Of a stretch of DNA of 64,000 bases, positions 34,826-44,500 are shown one piece after another. Every line of letters starts with the position of its first letter. Position 1 is the first letter of the stretch. This DNA comes from Anaeromyxobacter sp. (GTDB lineage Bacteria; Myxococcota; Myxococcia; Myxococcales; Anaeromyxobacteraceae): contig JADKCZ010000018.1 in NCBI GenBank assembly GCA_016718565.1, positions 645,001 to 709,000 of the forward strand, read 5' to 3'. A program made the translations under genes and the position numbers. The notes under the pieces were generated by a model. The model had not been told where the DNA came from. It was given only the letters and a program-made list of their open reading frames with translations, and ran no database searches.

Positions 34826-35983
34826 ATGACCACCCGCCCACCCCGCGCCGCCCCCCCTCCCGTCGCCACGCTGGCGCTGCTCGCCGCCTCGACCCTGGCC
34901 GCCTGCGGCGGGCCGGTCGCCGGGTCCGCGCCGGCCGGCCCGGTGGAGGTGGGCGTGGTCACCCTCGCCCCCACCTCGGTGACCCTCACCCGGGAGCTGC
35001 CGGGGCGCACCTCCGCCTTCCGGGTGGCCGAGATCCGGGCCCGGGTCAGCGGGATCGTGCTGAAGCGCCGCTTCACGGAGGGCAGCGACGTGCAGGAGGG
35101 GCAGCGGCTCTTCCTCATCGACCCCGCCCCGTACCAGGCCGCCCTGGAGGGGGCCCGGGCCGCGCTGGCGCGCGCCGAGGCCACCCAGGCCAACGCCTCC
35201 CTGGTGGCGCAGCGCTTCGGCGACCTGGTGAAGGACGACGCGGTGAGCCGCCAGGAGAACGACACCGCCCAGGCGGCCCTCAAGTCCGCCGACGCCGACG
35301 TGGCGGCGGCGCGCGCCGCCGAGCAGCTGGCCCGGCTCAACCTGGGGTACACCTCGGTGACGGCGCCGGTGGCCGGCCGCATCGGCCGCTCGGCGGTGAC
35401 CGAGGGGGCCTACGTGCAGGCCTCGCAGGCCACGCTGCTGGCCACCGTGCAGCAGCTCGACCCGGTCTACGTCGACCTGCCGCAGTCCGCCACCGAGGTC
35501 CTCAAGCTCCGCCGGGACCTGGCGGCCGGCACGCTGGAGGGGGCCGGCCGGAGCGGCGCCACGGTCCGGCTGGTCACCGACGACGGCCGCGAGTACGCCC
35601 ACCCCGGGGTGCTGCAGTTCGCCGACGTCACCGTGGACCCGGGCACCGGCTCCGTCACGCTGCGGGCGCTCTTCCCCAACCCCACCGGCGAGCTCCTGCC
35701 GGGCCTGTTCGTGCGCGCGCGGCTGGAGGAGGCGGTGGATCCCAAGGCGCTGCTGGTGCCGCAGGTGGCGGTCACCCGCGACCAGAAGGGGCTGCCGACG
35801 GCGCTGGTGGTCACCACCGAGGGGAAGGTGGAGCGCCGCCAGCTGGTCACCGACCGCGCCGTGGGCGACGCCTGGCTGGTGACCGCCGGGGTCAAGGCGG
35901 GCGATCAGGTCATCGTCGAGGGGCTGCAGAAGGTCAGGCCGGGCGCGCTGGTGACCCCGGTGCCGGCCGCCGCCGGCAGGTAG
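34826..35983 (+). CDS. RND efflux periplasmic adaptor (membrane fusion) lipoprotein
   Basis: 385 residues from ATG 34826. A signal peptide ends in the lipobox L-A-A-C (Cys about 30). Then come the beta-barrel/lipoyl halves: GIVLKRRFTEGSDVQEGQRLFLIDPAPYQ, the alpha-hairpin ALARAEATQANASLVAQRF, GYTSVTAPVAGRIGRS, and ELLPGLFVRARLEE. The protein spans from the inner-membrane pump to the outer-membrane channel. It is the first gene of a three-gene operon: 39 bp to the RND permease. Confidence 0.93.
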   Translation: MTTRPPRAAPPPVATLALLAASTLAACGGPVAGSAPAGPVEVGVVTLAPTSVTLTRELPGRTSAFRVAEIRARVSGIVLKRRFTEGSDVQEGQRLFLIDPAPYQAALEGARAALARAEATQANASLVAQRFGDLVKDDAVSRQENDTAQAALKSADADVAAARAAEQLARLNLGYTSVTAPVAGRIGRSAVTEGAYVQASQATLLATVQQLDPVYVDLPQSATEVLKLRRDLAAGTLEGAGRSGATVRLVTDDGREYAHPGVLQFADVTVDPGTGSVTLRALFPNPTGELLPGLFVRARLEEAVDPKALLVPQVAVTRDQKGLPTALVVTTEGKVERRQLVTDRAVGDAWLVTAGVKAGDQVIVEGLQKVRPGALVTPVPAAAGR

Positions 35984-36022
35984 GCCGCGCCACCCCACCC
36001 GCCCGCCTGCCCAGGAGCCACC

Positions 36023-39000
36023 GTGGCCCAGTTCTTCATCGACCGACCGATCTTCGCCTGGGTCATCGGCATCCTGGTGATGCTGGCCGGCGGCCTGGCC
36101 GTCACCACCCTGCCGGTCTCGCAGTACCCGGCCATCGCGCCGCCCACCATCAGCGTCTACGCCACCTACCCGGGCGCCTCGGCCCGGACGCTCGAGGACA
36201 CCGTCACCCAGGTGATCGAGCAGCGCATGAACGGCCTGGACCACCTGCGCTACATGGGGTCCTCGTCCGACTCGGCCGGCAACGCCCAGGTGACCCTCAC
36301 CTTCGAGGCCGGCACCGACCCGGACGTCGCGCAGGTGCAGGTGCAGAACAAGCTGTCGCTGGCCATGCCGCAGCTGCCGCAGGAGGTGCAGCGCCAGGGG
36401 GTGCGCGTCGCCAAGTCGGTCTCCAACTTCCTCCTGATCATCGGCCTGGTCTCCGAGGACGGCTCGATGAGCCGCAACGACATCTCCGACTACGCCTTCG
36501 CCTCGCTGACCGACCAGATCAGCCGGGTCTCCGGGGTCGGCGAGGTGACCACCTTCGGCGCGCCCTACGCCATGCGGCTCTGGCTCGACCCGTCCCGGCT
36601 GGCCAGGTACCGCCTCACCCCGCTCGACGTCTCCGCCGCGGTGCTGGCGCAGAACGCCCAGGTGTCGGCGGGGAACCTGGGCGGCCTGCCGGCGGTGGAG
36701 GGGCAGCGGCTCACCGCCACCATCACCGTCCAGACCCGCCTGCAGACCCCGGAGCAGTTCCGCGCCATCCTGCTCCGGGTCGGCGCCGACGGGTCGCGGG
36801 TGATGCTCGGCGACGTGGCCCGGGTGGAGCTGGCCGGCGAGACCTCCGAGATCGAGACCTACATCAACGGGCGCCCCTCCGGCGGCATCGGGGTGCGGCT
36901 GGCGGCCGGCGCCAACGCGCTGCAGACCGCCGCGGCGGTGAAGGCGCGGGTCGACGAGCTGGCCCGCTACTTCCCCCCGGGGCTGAAGGCGGTCTACCCG
37001 GTCGACACCACGCCCTTCGTGCGGCTCTCCATCGAGGAGGTGCTGAAGACGCTGCTCGAGGCCATCGTCCTGGTGTTCCTGGTGATGTACCTCTTCCTCC
37101 AGAACTTCAGGGCCACCCTCATCCCCACCATCGCCGTGCCGGTGGTGCTGCTCGGCACCTTCGGCGTCCTCTCGGCCTTCGGCTTCGGCATCAACACCCT
37201 CACCATGTTCGGCCTGGTGCTGGCCATCGGCCTGCTGGTGGACGACGCCATCGTGGTGGTGGAGAACGTCGAGCGGGTCATGAGCGAGGAGGGGCTGCCG
37301 CCCCGCTCCGCCACCCGCAAGTCGATGTCCCAGATCACCGGAGCCCTGGTGGGCATCGCGCTGGTGCTCTCCGCGGTCTTCGTCCCCATGGCCTTCTTCG
37401 GCGGCTCGGTGGGCGTCATCTACCGCCAGTTCTCCATCACCATCGTCTCCTCGATGGCGCTCTCGGTGCTGGTGGCGCTGACCCTCACCCCGGCCCTCTG
37501 CGCCACCCTCCTGAAGCCGGTGGAGAAGGGGCACGGCCTCGCCAGGCAGGGCGTCTTCGGCTGGTTCAACCGGACCTACGATCGCGGCGCCACCCAGTAC
37601 CAGGGGGTGGTGGGCTTCCTGCTGAAGCGGCGGGTGCGCTCCCTGGCCGCCTACCTGGTGCTGGTGGCCCTGCTGGCCGGGCTCTTCAGCCGCCTGCCGA
37701 CCGGGTTCCTGCCGCAGGAGGACCAGGGGCTCATCTACGTGCAGGCCATCCTGCCGCCGGGCAGCACCATGGAGCAGTCCAGGAAGGTGCTGGCCCGCAT
37801 CTCCGAGCACCTGCTCACCGAGGAGAAGGAGGCCATCGAGTCGGTGCTGGCCATCGCCGGCTTCAACTTCGGCTCGCGCGGGCAGAACGCCGCGGTGGCC
37901 TGGGTGCGGCTCAAGCCCTGGGACCAGCGGACCGACCCCCGGCTGCGGGCCGACAGCGTCACCGCCCGCGTCCAGAAGGCCATGGCGGGCCTCAAGGGGG
38001 CCAACGTCTTCGCCTTCGCCCCGCCGGCCGTCACCGAGCTCGGCAACGCCAACGGCTTCGAGCTGCAGCTGCAGGACCGCGCCAACCTCGGCCACGACGC
38101 GCTCATGGGGGCGCGCAACGCCCTCCTCGACCTGGCCCGCAAGGACCCGCGCCTGGCCAAGGTGCGCCCGGGCGGCCTGGAGGACACCCCCCAGTTCAAC
38201 GTCGACGTGGACCAGGAGAAGGCCATCGCCCAGGGGGTCCCGCTGGCCGAGGTGAACCAGATCCTGGCCTCCACCTGGGGCGCCGCCTACCTCAACGACT
38301 TCATGGACAAGGGGCGCACCAAGCGCGTCTACATGCAGGCCGACGCGCCGTACCGCATGAACCCGGAGGACCTGGGCCGCTGGTACGTCCGGAACCGGGC
38401 CGGCGAGATGGTGCCGCTCTCGGCCTTCGCGAGCGGCCGGTGGTCCTTCGGGCCCCCGAAGCTGGAGCGCTTCAACGGCGTCTCCGCGGTGGCCATCCAG
38501 GGCGAGCCCGCGGCGGGCCGCAGCTCGGGCGAGGCCATGGCGGCGCTGGAGGGGATCGTGGGGCAGCTCCCGCCCGGCGTCGGCTTCGAGTGGTCCGGCC
38601 TCTCCTACGAGGAGCGGCTCTCCGGCGCCGGCGCCCCGCTGCTCTACGCCATCTCGCTGCTGGTGGTCTTCCTCTGCCTGGCGGCGCTCTACGAGAGCTG
38701 GTCGATCCCGGTCTCGGTCATGCTGGTGGTGCCGCTCGGCGTGCTCGGCGCGGTGCTGGCGATGCTGCTGCGCGGCCTCACCAACGACGTCTTCTTCCAG
38801 GTGGGCCTGCTCACCACCGTGGGGCTCTCGGCCAAGAACGCCATCCTCATCGTGGAGTTCGCCAAGGAGCTGCAGGAGCGCGGAAGGGGCGTGGTCGAGG
38901 CCGCGCTGGAGGCCGCCCGGCTGCGCCTGCGCCCCATCCTCATGACGTCGCTGGCCTTCGTGCTGGGCGTGCTCCCGCTGGCCATCGCCCGCGGCGCCGG

Positions 39001-39232
39001 CGCCGGCGGCCAGGTGGCCATCGGCACCGCGGTGATCGGCGGGATGATCTCGGCCACCGTGCTGGCCATCCTCTTCGTGCCCCTCTTCTTCGTGCTGGTG
39101 GCCCGACCCTCGGCGCCACCGGGAGAGGAGCGGCACGAGCCGAACGACCCGGACGCCGACGCCCGGGCCGAGGAGGCCGAGCTGGGTCGGCGGCAGGCGA
39201 TGGGCTCGGCGCACGGAGGGGGCCATGTCTAG
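36023..39232 (+). CDS. RND multidrug efflux permease (HAE1/AcrB type)
   Basis: 1069 residues from GTG 36023, with AGGAG upstream. The HAE1 signature opening FFIDRPIFAWVIGILVML is present, with the twelve-helix, two-porter-loop plan and the internal duplication. Motifs: GLLVDDAIVVVENVERVM with the Asp pair in TM4 for proton relay, FGFGINTLTMFG, and GLSAKNAILIVEFAKELQ with the TM10 Lys. The protein exports lipophilic drugs, dyes or bile-type compounds using the proton gradient. The C-terminal 40 residues are an acidic Glu/Asp/Arg tail. Its stop overlaps the start of the outer-membrane factor by 8 bp. Confidence 0.95.
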   Translation: MAQFFIDRPIFAWVIGILVMLAGGLAVTTLPVSQYPAIAPPTISVYATYPGASARTLEDTVTQVIEQRMNGLDHLRYMGSSSDSAGNAQVTLTFEAGTDPDVAQVQVQNKLSLAMPQLPQEVQRQGVRVAKSVSNFLLIIGLVSEDGSMSRNDISDYAFASLTDQISRVSGVGEVTTFGAPYAMRLWLDPSRLARYRLTPLDVSAAVLAQNAQVSAGNLGGLPAVEGQRLTATITVQTRLQTPEQFRAILLRVGADGSRVMLGDVARVELAGETSEIETYINGRPSGGIGVRLAAGANALQTAAAVKARVDELARYFPPGLKAVYPVDTTPFVRLSIEEVLKTLLEAIVLVFLVMYLFLQNFRATLIPTIAVPVVLLGTFGVLSAFGFGINTLTMFGLVLAIGLLVDDAIVVVENVERVMSEEGLPPRSATRKSMSQITGALVGIALVLSAVFVPMAFFGGSVGVIYRQFSITIVSSMALSVLVALTLTPALCATLLKPVEKGHGLARQGVFGWFNRTYDRGATQYQGVVGFLLKRRVRSLAAYLVLVALLAGLFSRLPTGFLPQEDQGLIYVQAILPPGSTMEQSRKVLARISEHLLTEEKEAIESVLAIAGFNFGSRGQNAAVAWVRLKPWDQRTDPRLRADSVTARVQKAMAGLKGANVFAFAPPAVTELGNANGFELQLQDRANLGHDALMGARNALLDLARKDPRLAKVRPGGLEDTPQFNVDVDQEKAIAQGVPLAEVNQILASTWGAAYLNDFMDKGRTKRVYMQADAPYRMNPEDLGRWYVRNRAGEMVPLSAFASGRWSFGPPKLERFNGVSAVAIQGEPAAGRSSGEAMAALEGIVGQLPPGVGFEWSGLSYEERLSGAGAPLLYAISLLVVFLCLAALYESWSIPVSVMLVVPLGVLGAVLAMLLRGLTNDVFFQVGLLTTVGLSAKNAILIVEFAKELQERGRGVVEAALEAARLRLRPILMTSLAFVLGVLPLAIARGAGAGGQVAIGTAVIGGMISATVLAILFVPLFFVLVARPSAPPGEERHEPNDPDADARAEEAELGRRQAMGSAHGGGHV

Positions 39233-40646
39233 GGCCCGCCGCGCCGGCGCCGCGCTGGCGGCGCTGCTGGCCACCGGCTGCGCGCTGGCCCCGGCCTACC
39301 AGCGCCCGACCGCGCCGGTGCCCGCGGCCTTCCCCGACGGCCTGGCCCCCCCTGCGGCGACCCCGGCCCCCCGCGCGGCGGAGGAGCTGGGCTGGCGGGA
39401 GGTCTTCGGCGACGCCCGCCTCCAGGCCCTGATCGCGCAGGCGCTCGGCCAGAACCGCGACCTGCGGGTGGCCTCCCTCAACGTGGAGGTGGTGCGGGCC
39501 CAGTACCGCATCCAGCGCGGGGCGGGCTGGCCGCAGGTGGGCGCCAGCGCCGGCGGCACCATCCAGCGCAACCCGGGCGACCTGCTCGGCGCCGAGCGGG
39601 CCGTCACCTCCGAGGCCTGGGGGGTCGGCGTGGGGATCACCTCCTTCGAGCTGGACCTCTTCGGGCGGGTGCGCAGCCTCTCCCGGGCCGCCCTGGAGCA
39701 GTTCCTGGCCACCGAGGAGGCCCGCCGAAGCGCCCACCTCTCGCTGGTGGCGGCGGTGGCCACCCAGTACCTGGCCGGGCTGGCGGCCGACGACCAGCTC
39801 GCCCTGGCCCACCAGACGCTGGGAGCGACCGAGGCCTCGCTGTCGCTGGTCCGCGCCCTGGCCGCCGCCGGCCGCCTCAGCGAGCTGGACCTCCGCTCCT
39901 CCGAGGCCCAGGTGGAGACCTCCCGCTTCAACCTGGCCGCGGCCACCCTGCAGCGCGCCCGCGCCGCCAGCGCCCTCGCCCTCCTCCTCGGCGGCCCGCA
40001 GCCGGAGGGGCTGCCGCCCCCGCTCCCGCTCGACGCCGAGCACCTGGTGGCCGAGCTGCCGGCCGGGGTGCCCTCGGAGGTGCTGGCCCGCCGGCCCGAC
40101 GTCCTGGCCGCCGAGCACGCCCTGGTGGCCGCCAACGCCCTCGTCGGCGCGGCGCGCGCCGCCTTCTTCCCGAGCATCTCGCTGACCGGCTCCGGTGGGA
40201 CCGCCAGCGCCAGCCTGGACGGCCTCTTCGGCGCCGGCTCGGGGACCTGGAGCTTCGCGCCCCGCATCACCGTGCCGCTCTTCACCGGCGGCGCCCTGCG
40301 CGCCGGCCTCGACGCCGCCGAGCTGCGCACGTCCGTGGAGGTGGCACGGTACGAGCGGGCCCTGCAGGGCGCCTTCCGGGAGGTGGCGGACGCGCTGGAG
40401 GCCCGCGCCAGCCTGGACGCGCAGCTGCGGGCGCTGGAGGCCCGGGTGGCCGCGGAGGCCCGGCGCCACCAGCTCTCCGAGCGTCGCTACCAGGCCGGCG
40501 TGGACAGCTCGCTCACCCTGCTCACCGCCCAGCGCGACCTCTTCTCCGCCAGGCAGCTCCTCATCCAGACCCGCCTGGCCCGCCTCACCAACCTGGTGGA
40601 CCTCTACAAGGCGCTGGGTGGCGGGTGGCGGGAGGGCGGCCGGTGA
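39225..40646 (+). CDS. Outer-membrane efflux factor, OprM/NodT-type lipoprotein
   Basis: 473 residues. ATG 39225 is preceded by GGAGGGGG. The lipobox L-A-T-G-C gives Cys19, followed by APAYQRP, the usual opening of this family. The paired repeats of the OMF fold follow: WREVFGDARLQALIAQAL, RDLRVASLNVE, SFELDLFGRVRSLSRAA, and the second half LARRPDVLAAEHAL, FFPSISLTGSGG, FREVADALEARA. The trimeric channel completes the pump. The overlap with the permease gene shows translational coupling. Confidence 0.93.
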   Translation: MSRARRAGAALAALLATGCALAPAYQRPTAPVPAAFPDGLAPPAATPAPRAAEELGWREVFGDARLQALIAQALGQNRDLRVASLNVEVVRAQYRIQRGAGWPQVGASAGGTIQRNPGDLLGAERAVTSEAWGVGVGITSFELDLFGRVRSLSRAALEQFLATEEARRSAHLSLVAAVATQYLAGLAADDQLALAHQTLGATEASLSLVRALAAAGRLSELDLRSSEAQVETSRFNLAAATLQRARAASALALLLGGPQPEGLPPPLPLDAEHLVAELPAGVPSEVLARRPDVLAAEHALVAANALVGAARAAFFPSISLTGSGGTASASLDGLFGAGSGTWSFAPRITVPLFTGGALRAGLDAAELRTSVEVARYERALQGAFREVADALEARASLDAQLRALEARVAAEARRHQLSERRYQAGVDSSLTLLTAQRDLFSARQLLIQTRLARLTNLVDLYKALGGGWREGGR

Positions 40647-40732
40647 GCCTCCCACCCCCCCGGCGGCAGTCCGCCCCCCTCCGCGCGTAGGATGGGCAGA
40701 GGCCGCGGCCGTCGCCGCGGCGAGGAGTCACC

Positions 40733-41530
40733 GTGGAAGAGCCCACCGGCCGCACGACCGGGCTGACCAACAAGACCCCGTGGTCCCTGGCGGCCCTGGT
40801 GGTGGCCGTGATCGGCTGCGGCCTGGCCTGGTGGTCGCTGACGCGCGCCCCCGCGCCGCCCCCGGCCGCGGTGGTGGCCGCGCCGGAGCCGGCCCCGCCC
40901 CAGGCCGCGCCGGCCGGCCCCGCGCCGGCCGCCGCCCCGACCACGCCCGGCGAGACCACCCGGTCGCTCCTCGAGGCCGTCTCGGCCAGCGGGGAGTACC
41001 GCTCCTGGCTGGCCCGGGGCGACGTCCTCAACCGCTGGGCGCTGGTCGCCGACAACCTGGCCGAGGGGGTGTCGCCGCGGCGGGCGCTCCCGTTCCTGGC
41101 GCCGGCGCAGCCCTTCACCGTGGCCCAGCGCGGCGAGCGCACCGTCATCGCCCCCGAGGCCTACCGGCGCTACGACCGCGTGGCCGACGCGGTGGCCTCG
41201 GTGGACCCGCAGGCCCTGGCCGCCGCCTACCGGGCCCTGCACCCGGTGCTGGAGGCGGCCTGGCGCGTGCTGGGCGACCCGCAGGGCTCGCTCGACGCGG
41301 TGGCGGCGCGGGCGCTGGCCCGGCTGGCCGCCGCCCCGGTGGTGGAGGGCGAGGTGGGGCTGGAGGCGGCCGGACCGGTCCTCTACCTCTTCACCGACCC
41401 GGCGCTGGAGGCGCTGGGCGGCGTGGAGAAGCACCTCGTGCGCATGGGGCCGCGCAACGCCCGCCTGGTGAAGCAGCAGGCGGCGGCGCTGCAGCGGGCC
41501 CTGGGGCTGCCGGCCCCGCCGGCGCGCTGA
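40733..41530 (+). CDS. DUF3014 domain-containing membrane-anchored protein
   Basis: 265 residues from GTG 40733 (GGCGAGGAG upstream). One helix at residues about 18-38 (SLAALVVAVIGCGLAWW) is followed by a Pro/Ala linker. A DUF3014 domain then comes, with SLLEAVSASGEYRSWLARGD, FTVAQRGERTVIAPEAYRRYDRVADAVASVD, and VLYLFTDPALEALGGVEKHLVRMGPRN. A single-pass anchor places the domain in the periplasm. The function is unknown. It lies 86 bp after the pump operon and may or may not belong to it. It is convergent with the glucan synthase. Confidence 0.85.
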   Translation: MEEPTGRTTGLTNKTPWSLAALVVAVIGCGLAWWSLTRAPAPPPAAVVAAPEPAPPQAAPAGPAPAAAPTTPGETTRSLLEAVSASGEYRSWLARGDVLNRWALVADNLAEGVSPRRALPFLAPAQPFTVAQRGERTVIAPEAYRRYDRVADAVASVDPQALAAAYRALHPVLEAAWRVLGDPQGSLDAVAARALARLAAAPVVEGEVGLEAAGPVLYLFTDPALEALGGVEKHLVRMGPRNARLVKQQAAALQRALGLPAPPAR

Positions 41531-41584
41531 GGCCGGGCGGCGGCGCCTCGCCGGACCTCGGCCGGGCCGGCTGGCGGCGGCGCC

Positions 41585-44500
41585 TCAGGCGCCCTGGGCG
41601 CCCGGCCCGAGCACCACCCGCACCTGGTGGTGCCCGCCGTCCTCGACCAGCGGGATGGCGTGCGGGTCCACCGGCGCCCCGTCCAGCTCCGCCGAGGCCA
41701 CCCCGCGGCAGCGGCCGGTCGGGTTGGACACGTGGATCTCGAAGCGGGTCCGGCCGACGCGCCAGCTGATGCCGTAGCCGGGCCAGGCGGCCGGGATGCA
41801 CGGGTCCACCTCGAAGGTGGCGCCGTGGCGTCGCAGGCCGAGCAGGCTCTCCAGCCCGGCGCGGTACATCCAGCCGGCCGAGCCGGTGTACCAGGTCCAG
41901 CCGGCGCGCCCGGCGTGGTCCGGGTGGGCGTGGACGTCGCCGGCCAGCACGTAGGGCTCGCCCCGGTAGCGGGCCACGTCAGGCCCCGAGCGCGTGTGGT
42001 TGATGGGGTTGAGCATGTGGAAGAGCTCGGCGGCCTCGTCGCCGCTGCCCAGCCTGGCCAGCGCCATGACGATCCAGGCGGCGGCGTGGGTGTACTGGCC
42101 GCCGTTCTCCCGCACGCCGGGCGGGTAGCCGCGGATGTAGCCCGGGTCCTGGGCCGAGCGGTCGAAGGGCGGCGCCAGCAGGAGCACGATGCGGGCCCCG
42201 CGCCGCAGCAGGTGGGTGCGCACCGCGTCCATGGCCCGGTCGGCGTGGCGCGCCGGGGCCGCCCCGGAGAGCACCGCCCAGGCCTGGGAGACCGAGTCGA
42301 TGCGGCACTCGTCGTTCTGGGACGAGCCCAGCGGCGAGCCGTCGTCGTAGAAGCCGCGCAGGTACCACTCGCCGTCCCAGGCCCGCCCCAGCGCCATGGC
42401 CAGGCGCCCGGCCTCGGCCCGGTAGCGCTCGGCCCGCGCCCGGTCGCCCCGCGCCGCGCAGGTGACGGCGAAGTCCTGCAGCGTGGCGTGCAGGAAGAAG
42501 CCGAGCCAGGTGCTCTCGCCGCGCCCCTCGCGCCCCACCCGGTTCATCCCGTCGTTCCAGTCGCCGCTCCCCATGAGCGGGAGCCCGTGGGCCCCGGCCG
42601 TGGTGCCGCGCTCGAGGGCGCGGGTGCAGTGCTCGAAGAGGGTGCCCGGCTCGCCGGAGGGGTGCGGCGCGCCGTAGGTCTCCTGCTCGCCCGGCGCCAG
42701 CGGCGGCGCCGCCAGGTACGGCACCAGCTCCTCCAGCACCGCGGCGTCCCCGGTGGTCTTCACGTAGTGCGCCACCACGTAGGGCAGCCAGAGCAGGTCG
42801 TCGCTGCAGCGGGTGCGGGTGCCCTTGCCGCCCGGCGGGTGCCACCAGTGCAGCACGTCGCCCTCCTGGAACTGGTGGGCCGCCGCCGTGAGCAGGTGCG
42901 CCCGGGCCAGGTCGGGGCGGGCCAGGAGCAGCGCCATCACGTCCTGCAGCTGGTCGCGGAAGCCGAAGGCGCCGCCCGGCTGGTAGTAGCCGGTGCGGGC
43001 CCAGAGCCGGCAGCCCAGGTCCTGGTAGAGGAGCCAGCGGTTCATCAGCAGGTCGAAGGAGTCGTCGGGGGTGTGGACCTGCACCGCCTCCAGGGCCTCG
43101 TCCCAGCCGCGGGTCACCCGCTCCAGCGCGGCCCGGGCCGCCGCCACCGTCCCGTGGCGGGCCACCAGCTCGAGGGCGTGGGCCTCGTCCATGCCCTCCC
43201 CGAGCAGCAGGACCAGCGTGGCGGTCTCACCCGGGGCCAGGACCAGCGTGACCTGGAGCCCGGCGCAGGGGTCGAGCCCCGGGCCGAAGCGGCCGGAGAG
43301 CGCCGGCTGGCGCAGCGCCGCCGGCGCGGCCAGGGAGCCGTTGCGCCCCAGGAAGGAGGCCCGGTCGCCGGTGGCCGAGGCCGGGCGCTGGCTGGCGGCG
43401 CTGAAGGCCACCCGCCCGGCGAAGTCGCGGCTCCAGCTGTTGGTCGCCAGCAGGGCGCCGCTGGCCTCGTCCTGCCGCGTCACCACGTGCAGGTGCTGGC
43501 CCTCCTGCGGCGGCCCCAGCACCCACTCCACGTAGCCGAGGACGCTGAGCCGCCGGGCCACCGGCCCCTCGTTGGTCAGCGACAGCAGCGAGAACTTCAC
43601 CGGGTCCGCCGCGTCCACGAAGACCGACAGCTCCAGCCGGAAGCCGCCGGCGGCGTGGGCGAAGCGGGTCACCCCGGCGGCGTGGCGCACCAGCCAGCGG
43701 CCGCTGGCCGCGGTGCGGGGCAGCGGCCCGGGCGTGGGGGACCAGGCCTCGCCGCTGTCGTCGTCGCGGACGAGGATGGCCTCGGCGGACGGGTCGGTGA
43801 CCGGGTCGTTGGCGAAGGGCGTGAGCCGGTTCTCGCGGCTGTTCTCCGACCAGGTGAAGGCCGAGCCGGAGGCCGTCACGACCGTGCCGAAGCCGGGGTT
43901 GGCCAGCACGTTGGACCAGGGGGCCGGGGTCTCCTCGGCGCCCTCCAGCACGATGGCGTACTCGCGCCCGCGCTCGGCGAAGCCGCCCAGCCCGTTGGCC
44001 AGGGCCAGGGGCGGCGTCACCACCGCGGCGGACTGGGCCGGCCAGGGGCCCGACGCGGGCGTGAGGGGCAGCTCCGGCGCGGCCACCTCGGCCCAGGCCG
44101 GGACCGGCCGGTCCAGCTGCTGGGCCAGCCCGCCCCGATCGTCGCCCAGGATGGCCCGCGCCACCGTGGCCAGCAGCAGGTGCTCGGCCTCCGGCATGCG
44201 GTCGCGCCGCAGCAGGTAGACGCCGCCCGGCCGGTGCTTCCAGGCCCGCCACGGGCCGTCGTCGAGCAGCCCGGCCAGCCCGGCGTGCACCTCGTCGAGG
44301 TAGCTGACCGGGTGCTCGTTCAGGACCACCACGTCGGCCCGCAGCCCCTTGAGGCGCCAGTACTCCTGCGCCTGCAGGGCCTGGCGCACCAGGGCCAGCC
44401 CGTCCGAGGCGGCCACCCGCACCAGCAGGATGGGCAGGTCGCCCGAGATGCCGTGCGGCCAGAGCCCGTCCTGGCCCAGGGTGTTGCGGGCCAGGAGCTC

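Noticed and set aside
34676..39274. 1532-codon minus-strand frame over the RND genes
   Set aside because: It is antisense to clear adaptor and permease genes and rich in His/Gly/Gln with no domains.
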